From Sphingomonas folli (GTDB lineage: Bacteria > Pseudomonadota > Alphaproteobacteria > Sphingomonadales > Sphingomonadaceae), in NCBI RefSeq assembly GCF_019429525.1, contig NZ_JAHXZL010000015.1:50400-114399 (forward strand): a DNA stretch of 64,000 nucleotides. The letters are read 5' to 3'. The number at the start of each line of letters is the position of its first letter. Position 1 is the stretch's first letter. The notes below the pieces were generated by a model. That model saw only the letters and a list, made by a program, of their open reading frames with translations. It was not told the DNA's origin and did not search any database. Both the position numbers and the translations under genes were made by a program. Below are positions 39,261 to 51,762 of this stretch, one piece after another.

Positions 39261-41013
39261 GCGGCGCGACCGGGGTCAGCGCCACGGAGCGCGCGACGCG
39301 GTCGACCCGCAGCGTGAACTCGGGCAGCCGCAGCTCGAACCCCTCCGCCTTGGCCCAGTCGCCGTCGCGCATCGGCGCCCCGTCGAGCCGATACCAGCGC
39401 GCGTCGTGGCGCAGCGTCGGATCGGTGAGCGCGGGTATCGCGCGGCGCCGGGCCGCCAGCTCGGCGACGGCATCCTCCAGCGCGACGTCGCGCCCCGTCC
39501 AGTCGAGCCAGGTGGTGGCATTGTCCTGCGCGTACGCGTTGTTGTTGCCGCGCTGGGTGCGGCCGAACTCGTCGCCGGCGGTGAGCAGGATCGTGCCGCG
39601 CGTGGCGAACAGCGTCGCGAGCAGCGCGCGCGCGTCGGCGCCGCGACGTTGCAGCACCGCGGCATCGTCGCTCTCTCCCTCGACGCCGTTGTTCCAGGCG
39701 ATCTCGCCCGCGTGGCCGTCGCGATTGCCCTCGCCGTTGGCGTGGTTGTGGCGCTCCCCGTGCGCGACGAGATCGGCGAGCGCGAAGCCGTCGTGCGCGG
39801 CGACGAAGCTGACCCCGCGCGTGCGCTCGGCCCCGAACACGTCGCTCGAGCCCGACAGCCGCGTCGCCAGCGCGCCCGCGCTCCCGTCGCCGCGCCAGAA
39901 GCGGCGGACGTCGTCGCGGTAGCGGTCGTTCCACTCCCACCAGCTCTCCGGGAAGGCGCCGAGCTGGTAGCCGCCCGGCCCCGTGTCCCACGGCTCGGCG
40001 ATCATCACGCGGTCGCGCAGCAGCGGGTCGGCGGCGATCGCGGCGAAGATCGGCGCGTCGGCGGCGAAGCCGGGGCCGCGCGCCATCACCGTGGCGAGAT
40101 CGAAGCGGAAGCCGTCGACGCCCGCGCGCGCGACGAAGTGGCGCAAGGAGTCGAGCACCAGCGCGCGCACCCAGGGCTGCGCGACATCGAGCGTGTTGCC
40201 CGTCCCCGTGTCGTTGATCAGCGTGCCGTCGGGCGCGCGCGCGTAGGCGGTGTCGTCGAGCCCGCGCAGCGACAGCGTCGGGCCGAGCGTGTCACTCTCG
40301 CCGCTATGGTTGAAGACGAGGTCGAGGATCGTGCCGATCCCCGCCGCGCGCAGCGCCGCGACGGTGTCGCGCAGCTCGCGCATCCCGCCGGGCACCAGCC
40401 GCGGGTCGAGCGCCATCGGCACCACCGGGTTGTAGCCCCAGGCGTTGCGCAGGCCGAGCGGCGGCAGGTGGCGCTCGTCGACCCAGGCGACGATCGGCAT
40501 CAGCTCGACCGCCCCGACGCCGACCTTGCGCAGGTGCGCGATCACCGCGGGGTGCGCCAGCGCCGCGACGGTGCCGCGCTGCGCCGCGGGCACGTCGGGG
40601 TGCAGCATGGTGAAACCGCGGACGTTGAGCTCGTAGATCAGCCCGCCCGCGCGCGTGAGCGGCGGCAGGTCGAGCGGCGGCAGCGGCGCGCGCACGATCG
40701 CCTTGGGCACCTGCGCGGCGGTGTCGGCGCCACGTTCGGCCAGCCGCGGGTCATAGACGAAGGGTCGGTCGAGCTCGGTCGCTTGCGGGTCGACGAGCAG
40801 CTTGGCCGGATCGAACGGCGCCTCGCCCTCGGCGCGGAAGCCGTAGCGAGCGCCCTCGCGCGCGCCGGCGACATGGGCGCGCCAGTCGTCGCCGTCGCGC
40901 ACCATCGCGACGCGACGCTCCGCCTCGCCGTCGAACAAGCAGAGCCACAGCGCCGTCGCGGCGGGGGCGCGCACCGCGAAGGCGACGCCCCCCGCCTCGA
41001 CCGTCGCGGTCAC
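39250..41013 (-). CDS. glgX: glycogen debranching enzyme GlgX
   Basis: A 587-residue GH13 isoamylase-type enzyme that removes branch stubs left by glycogen phosphorylase. An N-terminal CBM48-like domain (VAFAVRAPAATALWLCLFDG) precedes the barrel; catalytic residues sit in VDGFRFDLA (nucleophile Asp), IAEPWDTG (acid/base Glu) and FVAAHDGFALADL (third Asp). The C-terminal beta domain is short, which explains a total below the usual 650-700. GTG at 41013 overlaps the pgm stop (GTGA). Last gene of glgC-glgA-pgm-glgX. Confidence 0.92.
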   Translation of the reverse strand: MTATVEAGGVAFAVRAPAATALWLCLFDGEAERRVAMVRDGDDWRAHVAGAREGARYGFRAEGEAPFDPAKLLVDPQATELDRPFVYDPRLAERGADTAAQVPKAIVRAPLPPLDLPPLTRAGGLIYELNVRGFTMLHPDVPAAQRGTVAALAHPAVIAHLRKVGVGAVELMPIVAWVDERHLPPLGLRNAWGYNPVVPMALDPRLVPGGMRELRDTVAALRAAGIGTILDLVFNHSGESDTLGPTLSLRGLDDTAYARAPDGTLINDTGTGNTLDVAQPWVRALVLDSLRHFVARAGVDGFRFDLATVMARGPGFAADAPIFAAIAADPLLRDRVMIAEPWDTGPGGYQLGAFPESWWEWNDRYRDDVRRFWRGDGSAGALATRLSGSSDVFGAERTRGVSFVAAHDGFALADLVAHGERHNHANGEGNRDGHAGEIAWNNGVEGESDDAAVLQRRGADARALLATLFATRGTILLTAGDEFGRTQRGNNNAYAQDNATTWLDWTGRDVALEDAVAELAARRRAIPALTDPTLRHDARWYRLDGAPMRDGDWAKAEGFELRLPEFTLRVDRVARSVALTPVAPLSR

Positions 41014-42629
41014 GTCACGACATCGGGGCGCTCGCGGCCGGTGTGCTGGCGGATCGCGGCGAGCTGCTCGGCCGCGGCGACGATGTCGGCGAGCATGTCG
41101 CCGGTCTCGGCGTCGAGCTGACCGCCCGCGGGCTCGTAGCGCTCGAGGTACACGCGCAGCGTCGCGCCGCTGGTGCCGGTGCCCGAGAGGCGGAAGACGA
41201 CGCGGCTGCCGCCCTCGAACAGCACGCGCACCCCCTGGTGGCGGCTGACCGACGCGTCGGTCGGGTCCTCATAGGCGAAATCGTCGGCCGCCGCGATCGT
41301 CAGCCCGGTGACCTCGGTGCCCGGCAGCGACGCCAGCTGGCCGCGCAGCGCGCGCATCAGCGTGTCCGCCGCGGCGCTGTCGACGCCCTCGTAATCGTGG
41401 CGCGCGTAATAGTTGCGGCCGTAGGTGGCCCAATGTTCGCGCGCGATCTGATCGACGCTCTTGCCCGTCGCCGCGAGGATGTTGAGCCACAGCAACACCG
41501 CCCACAGCCCGTCCTTCTCGCGGACATGGTCGCTGCCGGTGCCCGCGCTCTCCTCGCCGCAGATGGTCGCCATGCCGGCGTCGAGCAAATTGCCGAAGAA
41601 CTTCCAGCCGGTCGGCGTCTCATAGGCCGGGATGCCGAGCTTCTCGGCGACGCGGTCGGCCGCGGCGCTGGTCGGCATCGAGCGCGCGATGCCCTTGAGC
41701 CCGCTCTTGTACCCCGGCGCGAGATGCGCGTTGGCGGCGAGCATCGCGAGACTGTCCGAGGGGGTGACGAAGCGGTTCCGCCCGATGATCAGGTTGCGGT
41801 CGCCGTCGCCGTCCGAGGCGGCGCCGAAGTCGGGCGCGTCGGCGGACATCATCAGCTCGTACAGCGCGCGCGCGTGGACGAGGTTGGGATCGGGATGGTG
41901 CCCGCCGAAATCCTCCAGCGGCGTGCCGTTGCGCACCGTGCCCGGCGCGAAGCCGAGCCGACGCTCGAGGATCTCGGTCGCGTACGGCCCGGTCACCGCG
42001 CTCATCGCGTCGAACGCCACGGTCAGACCGGCGGCGCGGATCGCGGCGAAGTCGAACAGCTGCTCCATCAGCGCGGCATAATCGGCGACGGGGTCGATCA
42101 CCTCGACCGTCATGCCCTCCACCGTCACCTCGCCGAGCGCGTCCAGGTCGACGTCGGCGCTGTCGGCGGCGTGCCACTCGCTGAGTGACAGGGTGCGCGC
42201 GTGGATCGCCTCGGTCACCTTCTCGGGCGCGGGGCCGCCGTTCGCGACATTGTACTTGATCCCGAAGTCCTCGTCGGGGCCGCCGGGATTGTGGCTCGCC
42301 GACAGCACCAGCCCCCCGAGCGCGCCGCGCCGGCGGATCACGTTCGACGCCGCCGGGGTCGAGAGGATGCCGCCCTGCCCCACCACCGCGCGCGCGAAGC
42401 CAGCGGCCGCGGCCATGCGGATCGCCTTCTGGATCACGGCGCGGTTGAGGTAGCGGCCGTCGCCGCCGATCACGAGCGTGGCGCCCTCCTTGCCGTCGAC
42501 CACATCGAACACCGACTGGATGAAGTTCTCGGCGTAGTTGGGCTGCTCGAACACGCGCACCTTCTTGCGCAGCCCCGAGGTGCCGGGCTTCTGGTCGTCG
42601 AACGGCGTGGTGGCTTCGGTGACGATCAT
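41010..42629 (-). CDS. pgm: alpha-D-glucose phosphate-specific phosphoglucomutase
   Basis: A 539-residue phosphoglucomutase converting glucose-6-P and glucose-1-P, the substrate of GlgC. KPGTSGLRKKVRVF is the start motif, LSASHNPGG the catalytic phosphoserine loop, SDGDGDRN the metal loop, and GEESAGTGSDHVREKDGLWA the sugar-binding loop, with RLSGTGTSGATLRVY as the phosphate-binding end. The ATG at 42629 overlaps the glgA stop (ATGA); upstream in-frame sequence is rejected. Lies between glgA and glgX in one coupled unit. Confidence 0.95.
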   Translation of the reverse strand: MIVTEATTPFDDQKPGTSGLRKKVRVFEQPNYAENFIQSVFDVVDGKEGATLVIGGDGRYLNRAVIQKAIRMAAAAGFARAVVGQGGILSTPAASNVIRRRGALGGLVLSASHNPGGPDEDFGIKYNVANGGPAPEKVTEAIHARTLSLSEWHAADSADVDLDALGEVTVEGMTVEVIDPVADYAALMEQLFDFAAIRAAGLTVAFDAMSAVTGPYATEILERRLGFAPGTVRNGTPLEDFGGHHPDPNLVHARALYELMMSADAPDFGAASDGDGDRNLIIGRNRFVTPSDSLAMLAANAHLAPGYKSGLKGIARSMPTSAAADRVAEKLGIPAYETPTGWKFFGNLLDAGMATICGEESAGTGSDHVREKDGLWAVLLWLNILAATGKSVDQIAREHWATYGRNYYARHDYEGVDSAAADTLMRALRGQLASLPGTEVTGLTIAAADDFAYEDPTDASVSRHQGVRVLFEGGSRVVFRLSGTGTSGATLRVYLERYEPAGGQLDAETGDMLADIVAAAEQLAAIRQHTGRERPDVVT

Positions 42630-44077
42630 GCGGCGAGCAGCTCCCTGTACAATTGCGCGTAGCGGCGACCGCTCGTCGCCCATGAGAAATCGGCCGCCAT
42701 GCCGGCGCGCTGGATCTGCTCCCAGCGCGCGGCATCGGCGTAGAGGTCGGTCGCCAGCGCGATCGCACCCGCCAGTGACTCGTACGTGACGGTATCGAAC
42801 TGAATACCGGTGGCAACCCCCGCCGCCAGCGCGGCGGCATTGGCGTGGATCACGGTGTCGGCGAGGCCGCCGGTGCGCGCCACCACGGGCACGCAGCCGT
42901 AGGCGAGCCCGTAGAGCTGGGTCAGGCCGCACGGCTCGAAGCGCGACGGGATCAGGATCGCGTCGCTGCCCGCCTGGAGCAGGTGCGACAGCGCCTCGTC
43001 ATAGCCGAGCCGCACGCCGACCTGGCCGGGGAAGCGCTCGGCGGCGTCGCGGAAGGCCTGTTCCAGCCAGGCGTCGCCCGAGCCGAGCAGCGCCAGCCGC
43101 CCGCCGCGCTCGACCAGCGCGGGGATCGCGTCGGCGAGCACGTCCATCCCCTTCTGCCACGTCAGCCGGCTGACGACGCAGAAGATCGGGCCATCGCCGG
43201 GATCGAGCGCGAAGGCCTGCTCCACGGCGCGCTTGTTGGCGGCGCGGCGGCCGAGCGTGGTGGCGTCGTAGCGCGCCGGGAGCGACGTGTCGGCGGCGGG
43301 CGACCACACCGCGGTGTCGATGCCGTTGACGATCCCGCTGACGCGGCGCTGGCGCGTGCGGATCAGCCCTTCCAACCCCATGCCGAAGTCGGGCGAGAGG
43401 ATCTCGCGCGCGTAGGTCGGGCTGACGGTGGTGATCGCGTCGGCGGACTCGAGCCCCGCCTTGAGGTAGCCGACCCCGCCGTAATATTCGACGCCGTCGA
43501 CCGCGAAGGCGTGCGCGGGCAGCGCCAGCGAGGCGAAGATGCCCACGTCGTAGCGGCCCTGGAAGGCGATGTTGTGGATCGTCATGACGGTGCGCGGCGC
43601 GTCCTCGGCGGGCGGCGCGAAGCGGAGATAGGCCGGCGCCAGCCCCGACTGCCAGTCGTGCGCGTGGAGCACGTCGTGTCGCTCGCCCGCCACCGCGCCG
43701 CCGGCCACGTCCGCCGCGGCGCGCGCGAAGGCGGCGAAGCGGCGCCAATTGTCGTCCCAGTCGCGCCCTGCCGGGTCGCCATAGGGGCCGCCCTCGCGCG
43801 CGAAATAGCCGGGCGCGTCGAGCACGAGCAGGCGGTGGCCGGCGAGCTCGCCTTCCAGCAGCTGCGCCGGCGCGCCGAGCAGGTCGGGCCAGCGGTGGAG
43901 CGGCGCGCCCGAGTCCTCGAGCGCGGCGAGGACGCGCGGGTAGCCGGGCAGGAAGGTGGTCACGTCGACGCCGTGCGGCGCCAGCGCCGCGGGCAGCGCG
44001 CCGACGACGTCGCCCAGCCCGCCCGTCTTCACCAGCGGATAGGCCTCGGACGCGACCGAGAGGACCGAGAGCGCCAT
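42626..44077 (-). CDS. glgA: glycogen synthase (ADP-glucose type)
   Basis: A 483-residue GT5 glycogen synthase. The start VLSVASEAYPLVKTGGLGDV has the K-x-G-G-L ADP-glucose motif, and IPSRFEPCGLTQLYGLAYG followed by CVPVVARTGGLADTV holds the retaining E-x7-E motif. HDWQSGLAPAYL and VSPTYAREI are also standard. It extends alpha-1,4-glucan chains with ADP-glucose from GlgC. One base separates its ATG from the glgC stop and its own stop overlaps pgm. Confidence 0.95.
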   Translation of the reverse strand: MALSVLSVASEAYPLVKTGGLGDVVGALPAALAPHGVDVTTFLPGYPRVLAALEDSGAPLHRWPDLLGAPAQLLEGELAGHRLLVLDAPGYFAREGGPYGDPAGRDWDDNWRRFAAFARAAADVAGGAVAGERHDVLHAHDWQSGLAPAYLRFAPPAEDAPRTVMTIHNIAFQGRYDVGIFASLALPAHAFAVDGVEYYGGVGYLKAGLESADAITTVSPTYAREILSPDFGMGLEGLIRTRQRRVSGIVNGIDTAVWSPAADTSLPARYDATTLGRRAANKRAVEQAFALDPGDGPIFCVVSRLTWQKGMDVLADAIPALVERGGRLALLGSGDAWLEQAFRDAAERFPGQVGVRLGYDEALSHLLQAGSDAILIPSRFEPCGLTQLYGLAYGCVPVVARTGGLADTVIHANAAALAAGVATGIQFDTVTYESLAGAIALATDLYADAARWEQIQRAGMAADFSWATSGRRYAQLYRELLAA

Positions 44078-44078
44078 C

Positions 44079-45338
44079 TCAGCCGAGGCGATCGATCATC
44101 GGCTGGGTGATCAGGCACACGCCCTTGTCGGTGCGGCGGAAGCGGCTGCCGTCGAGCTCCGGATCCTCGCCGACGACGAGCCCGTCCGGGATGATCACGC
44201 CCCGGTCGAGCACCACCTTGCTCAGCCGCGCGCCGCGGCCGATGTGGCAATAGGGCAGCACCACCGCCTCGTCGAGCGAGGAAAAGCTGTGCGCGCGAAC
44301 GCCGGTCGAGACGAGGCTGCGGTGGACGTTCGAGCCCGAGATGATCGTGTCGCCCGCGATCAGGCTCGACACCGCCTGGCCGCGCCGCCCCTCGATATCA
44401 TGGACGAACTTGGCGGGCGGGGTCAGCTCGGAATAGGTCCAGAGCGGCCACTCGCGGTCGTACAGGTCGAGCTGCGGCACCACGTCGGTGAGGTCGATGC
44501 TGGCCTCCCAATAAGCGTCGACCGTGCCGACGTCGCGCCAATAGGCCGCGGGCTCCTCGGGCGAGCGGACGCAGCTCGCCGAGAAGCGGTGCGCATAGGC
44601 GTTCCCGTTCTTGACCAGGTACGGGATGATGTCCTTGCCGAAGTCGCGCGCCGACCCTTCCGTCGCGGCGTCGCGGCGCAGCTGGTCGATCAGCAGCCGC
44701 GTGTGGAAGACGTAGATGCCGAGGCTGGCGAGCGCGAGATCGGGCTGGCCCGGGATCGAGGGCGGGTCGGCGGGCTTCTCGACGAAGTCGATGATCCGAT
44801 CCTGCTCGTCGACGTGCATCACGCCGAACGCGCTCGCGTCCGCGCGAGGCACCTCGAGGCAGGCCACGGTCACGTCGGCACCGCTGTCGCAGTGCTGCCG
44901 CAGCATGATCTCGTAATCCATCTTGTAGATATGGTCGCCCGCCAGGATCACCATGAACTCGGGCGCGATGTCCTGAATGATGTCGATGTTCTGGTAGACC
45001 GCGTCGGCGGTGCCTTCATACCATTGGAACTCGCTGATGCGCTGCGAGGCGGGCAGGATGTCGAAGCTCTCGTTGCGCTCGGGGCGGAGGAAGTTCCAGC
45101 CGCGCTGGAGGTGGCGGATCAGCGAGTGCGCTTTATATTGCGTTGCAACACCGATGCGCCGGATGCCCGAGTTGAGCGCGTTCGACAGCGCGAAATCGAT
45201 GATGCGGCTCTTGCCCCCGAAATACACCGCCGGCTTCGCGCGCGTGTCGGTGAGTTCCTTGAGCCGGCTGCCGCGGCCGCCGGCCAGAACATAGGCCATC
45301 GCGTCGCGTGCCAGCGGCTGACCTCTGCGTTCGTCCAC
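44079..45338 (-). CDS. glgC: glucose-1-phosphate adenylyltransferase
   Basis: A 419-residue ADP-glucose pyrophosphorylase, the committed step of glycogen synthesis. AYVLAGGRGSRLKELTDTRAKPAVYFGGK is the nucleotidyltransferase loop, with GDHIYKMDYE and the catalytic region following; the C-terminal left-handed beta helix is seen in SNVHRSLVSTGVRAHSFSSL. The start is GTG 45338, supported by GAGAGGAG seven to ten bases upstream. It is usually allosterically controlled by sugar phosphates. First gene of glgC-glgA-pgm-glgX. Confidence 0.95.
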   Translation of the reverse strand: MDERRGQPLARDAMAYVLAGGRGSRLKELTDTRAKPAVYFGGKSRIIDFALSNALNSGIRRIGVATQYKAHSLIRHLQRGWNFLRPERNESFDILPASQRISEFQWYEGTADAVYQNIDIIQDIAPEFMVILAGDHIYKMDYEIMLRQHCDSGADVTVACLEVPRADASAFGVMHVDEQDRIIDFVEKPADPPSIPGQPDLALASLGIYVFHTRLLIDQLRRDAATEGSARDFGKDIIPYLVKNGNAYAHRFSASCVRSPEEPAAYWRDVGTVDAYWEASIDLTDVVPQLDLYDREWPLWTYSELTPPAKFVHDIEGRRGQAVSSLIAGDTIISGSNVHRSLVSTGVRAHSFSSLDEAVVLPYCHIGRGARLSKVVLDRGVIIPDGLVVGEDPELDGSRFRRTDKGVCLITQPMIDRLG

Positions 45339-45469
45339 GTCAGACTCCTCTCTGTATCGTCTTTACTGTCGCGCGCGCGCCGGTTAGGTTCGGAACGCTC
45401 GAGCAGATTCCGCGTTGCTCAGTCAGTGATGGCGTATCAAGGAACGACAATGATAAGAGAGGATCTGCA

Positions 45470-45589
45470 ATGGATCGCGCATATCCGTATCGTTCGCCCG
45501 ACGGTCTGATCCGCGGGTTGATGACGGCCATTATTCCCTCGATCCTGGCCTGGGCCATGATCATCGCGGTGCTCACGCGGCTCTTCTGA
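45470..45589 (+). CDS. 39-residue single-pass membrane peptide
   Basis: ATG 45470 is preceded by AGAGAGGA at a good distance. The product is MDRAYPYRSPDGLIRGLMTA followed by a hydrophobic helix, IIPSILAWAMIIAVLTRLF, so it would be an inner-membrane peptide with its N terminus probably inside. It is encoded on the strand opposite to the two glycogen operons, between glgC and glgB, ending 8 bases from the glgB stop. No family is recognised. The good ribosome site and clean transmembrane pattern argue for a real small gene; its position may be incidental. Confidence 0.6.
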   Translation: MDRAYPYRSPDGLIRGLMTAIIPSILAWAMIIAVLTRLF

Positions 45590-45596
45590 CCGCGGC

Positions 45597-47758
45597 TCAC
45601 TCGTCGAACTCCAGCATGACGGTCGCCAGCGGCGGCAGGGTAACGTCAGCATAACCCGCCGCCGCGACGACGCCACCGAGATTGCCGAGTCCCGACCCCC
45701 AATAATCGTGCGCGTCCGAGTTGATCAGCTCGCGCCAGCGCCCCTCGAGCGGCAGCGGCACGCGATACGGCATCCGCGCCACCGGCGTCATGTTCACGAT
45801 CACCGCCACCGGCGGCGCGCCGGGCGCGCGCCGCAGCCAGGCGAACACCGAATGCTCGGCATCGTCCGAGATCAGCCACTCGAACCCCTCCGGCTCGCAG
45901 TCGCGCGCGTGCAGCGCGCGCTTCTCGCGATAGACCTTGTTGAGGTCGCGCACGAGCTTGCGCACGCCATCGTGCGCGGAGGAGTTGAGCAGCCCCCAGT
46001 CGAGCGCGCGCGCCTCGCTCCATTCCTGCCGCTGCGCGAACTCCTGCCCCATGAACAGCAGCTTCTTGCCGGGATAGCCCCACATCATCGCGTAATAGGC
46101 GCGTAGGTTGGCGAACTTCTGCCAGTCGTCGCCGGCCATCTTGGTCAGCAGCGAGCCCTTGCCGTGCACCACCTCGTCGTGGCTGAGCGGCAGCACGAAA
46201 TTCTCGGTGAAGGCGTAGACCAGGCCGAAGGTCATGTTGTGATGGTGGTGCTTCCGGTGCACCGGGTCGCGCGCCATGTACTGGAGCGTGTCGTGCATCC
46301 AGCCCATGTTCCACTTGAAGCCGAAGCCCAGCGCGCTGGGGGCACCCTCGTCATAGGCGGGGGTGGTGACGCCGGGCCAGCTGGTCGATTCCTCCGCCAC
46401 CGTGAACACGCCGGGGTGGCGCGCGTAGACCGCGCGGTTGGTGGCGCGGAGGAACTCCACCGCCTCCCAATTCTCGCGCCCGCCGTCGGTGTTGGGGATC
46501 CACTCGCCGGCCTTGCGCGAGTAATCGCGGTACAGCATCGACGCCACCGCGTCGACGCGCAGCCCGTCGACATGGTAGCGCTCGGCCCAGAAGATCGCGT
46601 TGTTGACGAGGAAGGCCGACACCTCGCGCCGGCCGAAATTGTAGATGGCGGTGTTCCAGTCGGGGTGGTAGCCGAGCCGCGGGTCCTGATGCTCGTACAG
46701 AGCGGTGCCGTCGAAGTGCGCGAGCCCGTGGGCGTCGGTCGGGAAGTGCGCGGGCACCCAGTCGAGCAGCACGCCCAGCCCAGCACGGTGCGCGCCGTCC
46801 ACGAAACGCGCGAATCCCTCGTGATCGCCGAAGCGCGCGCTCGGCGCGAACAGGCCGGTGGTCTGATAGCCCCAGCTCGGATCATAGGGATGTTCCGAGA
46901 TCGGCATGAACTCGATGTGCGTGAAGCCCATCGCCACGGCGTAGGGGATCAGCCGCTCGGCGAGCTGGTCCCAGCTGAGATACCAGCCGTTCTCGTCGCG
47001 GTCCCAGCTGCCGGCATGGACCTCGTAGATGCTGATCGGCACGCGCCTCGGGTCGACCGAGGCCCATGCGTCGCGGTGCGCCGCGTCGCCCCACTCGTGC
47101 GTCGGCGGCGCGGTGGTCAGCGAGGCGGTCTTGGGACGCAGCTCGGCGGCGAAGGCATAGGGGTCGGCCTTGAGCGGCTGCATCGCGCCGTCCGGGCCGG
47201 TGATGGCATATTTGTAGGCGCGCCCGGCGCCGATGTCGGGGAGGAAGATCTCCCACACGCCGGTGTCCGCGCGCCGCCGCATCCCATGGCGGCGGGGGTC
47301 CCAGTCGTTGAAGTCGCCGACCACCGCGACGCGGTGCGCGTTGGGTGCCCAGACCGCGAAATGCACGCCCTCGGCGCCCTCGTGGTGGAGCAGGTGCGCG
47401 CCGAGCTTGTCGTAGAGGCGGAAATGCGTTCCCTCGTTCATCAGCAGGTCGTCGACCGGGCCGAGCACGGGACCGAAGCTGTACGGGTCGGTCACCCACC
47501 ATTCCGCCCCGCCGCCGCGCGCGCGGTAGCGCAGCGGCTGCGGATCGCCGTCGATCACGCCCTCGAAGAGACCGCGGCCGTCGACGCGCTCGAGTTCACC
47601 CAGCGGCGCGCCCGCGAGGGTATGCGGCTCGGCGCTCTCCGCCCCCGGGATCCAGGCGCGCGCGAAGGTACCCTCGGGGCCGGCGTGCGCGCCGAGCAGC
47701 GCGAAGGGATCGGCGCTGGTGCCGTCGAGCAGCGCGTCGATCGCTGCCGCCGGCGGCC

Positions 47759-47762
<4 letters not shown>
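45597..47762 (-). CDS. glgB: 1,4-alpha-glucan branching enzyme
   Basis: A 721-residue GH13 branching enzyme. The N-terminal CBM48-type domain includes VHFAVWAPNAHRVAVVGDFN and DWDPRRHGM; the catalytic barrel has DWVPAHFPTD, VDGLRVDAVASMLYRDYSR (nucleophile Asp), TVAEESTSWPGVT (acid/base Glu) and PLSHDEVVHGKGSL (third Asp). It creates alpha-1,6 branches in glycogen. GTG 47762 overlaps the glgP stop (GTGA), so it is translated behind glgP. The C-terminal beta domain ends VTLPPLATVMLEF. Confidence 0.95.
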
Positions 47763-50182
<2,420 letters not shown>

Positions 50183-50218
50183 GTGTCTGGCCCCCGGGCG
50201 ATGATGTCGGTGCGGACC

Positions 50219-51130
50219 CTAACCGCGCGGCGCCGCGGTGGCTACGTCCGAGATGGCGGCATGGTCGGGCCGGCCGCGATAGGCCTGAACGTCGACCGCC
50301 GCGCCGAGCAGGAAGGCGTAGACGCTGATCCACAGCCAGGTGAGCACCACGATGATCGCGCTCAGCGACCCATAGGTCGCACCGTAATTGCCGAAGTTCG
50401 CGACGTAGAGGCTGAACCCGACGTTGGCGAGCAGCCACACCGCGGTCGCCAGCACCGTCCCCGGCGTCGCCCAGCGCAGCCGCGCGCGCGGGCGATAGGG
50501 GCCGAAGCGGAACAGCAGCGACGCGCCGGTCACCACCAGCAGCGCGAGCGCGAGATAGGTGGCGACGCGGATCACCACCAGCACCGTCGCGGGGAACCAG
50601 GGGATGAGCGTACCGATGAACGCGGCCAGCGCGCTCGCGGCGATTCCGGTCAGCACCAGCACCACGCCGGCGAGCACGATCGCGAAGGAGGTGAGCGTCC
50701 AGGTGACGAAGCTGCGCTTGTCCTTGACCTCATAGGCGACGTTGAGCGCGGTCATCATCGAGGTGGCGGCCTTGCTGCCGCCGTACAGCGCGATCGCGAG
50801 CGCCAGGATGATGCCCAGCCCCTTCTTGCCCTGCGAGCCCGAGACGACGGTGTCGAGCTGCTGGCCGATCAGCACCGCGACGTCGCGCGGGAAGGCGGCG
50901 AACAGAGCGCGGATGTCCTCCTGCACCGTCTGCGCGTCGGCGAACAGGCCGTAGCCCAGCACCGTCACCGCCAGGATCGGCGCGATCGAGGAGATGATGT
51001 AGAAGGCCGCGCCGGCCGCGATCAGCCCGAGATTGTCCTCGTTGGAGGCGGTGTAGGCACGCTTCAGCTGGCCCCACCAGTCGGCGCGGAAGGAGCGCCA
51101 CAGGTCGGCGGAGGAGAGGTCGACTCGCAT
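50219..51130 (-). CDS. YihY/BrkB-family membrane protein
   Basis: A 303-residue protein with six predicted membrane helices: LGLIAAGAAFYIISSIAPIL, ILALAIALYGGSKAATSMM, FAIVLAGVVLVLTGIAASAL, ATYLALALLVVTGASLLFR, VLATAVWLLANVGFSLYV and IIVVLTWLWISVYAFLLGAA. The family (earlier mis-called ribonuclease BN) has been linked to transport and serum resistance, but its function is unsettled. ATG 51130 was chosen since the frame upstream runs into repeats. It stands alone between the glycogen and suf operons. Confidence 0.85.
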   Translation of the reverse strand: MRVDLSSADLWRSFRADWWGQLKRAYTASNEDNLGLIAAGAAFYIISSIAPILAVTVLGYGLFADAQTVQEDIRALFAAFPRDVAVLIGQQLDTVVSGSQGKKGLGIILALAIALYGGSKAATSMMTALNVAYEVKDKRSFVTWTLTSFAIVLAGVVLVLTGIAASALAAFIGTLIPWFPATVLVVIRVATYLALALLVVTGASLLFRFGPYRPRARLRWATPGTVLATAVWLLANVGFSLYVANFGNYGATYGSLSAIIVVLTWLWISVYAFLLGAAVDVQAYRGRPDHAAISDVATAAPRG

Positions 51131-51277
51131 TATCCCGGCCAACGCGGCAGCATGGCGGAGGGTCCGTGGTGAAATGTTGCGCGGCGTGAAGGAGCTGGTG
51201 GGTGGCCCTTGTCCGGTCGCGCCGGTCTCCCGCAGACCGCACACGATGGCGCCCCTACGCGCCTCCCCTCCCCTGCA

Positions 51278-51373
51278 CGTCATCCCCGCGAAGGCGGGGA
51301 TCCAGACGCGCTACCGTCGCGCCTCATGACCAGACGTCAGCGCGTCTGGATTCCCGCCTTCGCGGGGATGACG
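51278..51373. repeat. paired palindromic repeat, family A, copy 2
   Basis: Arms 51278-51310 (CGTCATCCCCGCGAAGGCGG... ending CCAGACGCG) and 51341-51373 are inverted, with a 30-base spacer. The arms match the copy at 5583-5747 except for one or two bases each, and compensating changes (GAAGG/CCTTC against GCAGG/CCTGC) keep the hairpins paired. Confidence 0.82.
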
Positions 51374-51408
51374 GGAGGAGAGCGGATCGAACCACTCCCA
51401 CCCTCCCC

Positions 51409-51762
51409 TCACACCGTGAAGCTCTCGCCGCAGCCGCACGCGCCCTTGGCGTTGGGGTTCGCGAACACGAAGCCCGCGGTGAAATCGTCCTCCACCCAGT
51501 CCATCGTCGAGCCGATCAGGTACAGCAACGACGCGCCGTCGACGAACAGCACCCCGCCCGGGGTCTCGATCCGCTCGTCCATCGCGCTCGCCGCCTCGAC
51601 ATAGTCGACCGAATAGGCCAGCCCCGAGCAGCCGCGCCGCGGCGTCGACAGCTTCACCCCGATCGCCCCGTCGGGCGCCTTGCGCATGAGGTCGGCGATG
51701 CGCGCCTCGGCGCTCGCCGTGAGGTTGAGCGCGGCGGGGCGCGCGCGCAGGGTGGTGGCCAT
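51409..51762 (-). CDS. sufA: A-type iron-sulfur carrier SufA
   Basis: A 117-residue A-type carrier that takes Fe-S clusters from SufBCD to target enzymes. The three cysteines are in place: RRGCSGLAYSV and KGACGCGESF. The family start is LNLTASAEARIADLM. ATG 51762 overlaps the stop of the upstream DUF59 gene as TGATG. It is the last gene of the suf operon. Confidence 0.92.
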   Translation of the reverse strand: MATTLRARPAALNLTASAEARIADLMRKAPDGAIGVKLSTPRRGCSGLAYSVDYVEAASAMDERIETPGGVLFVDGASLLYLIGSTMDWVEDDFTAGFVFANPNAKGACGCGESFTV

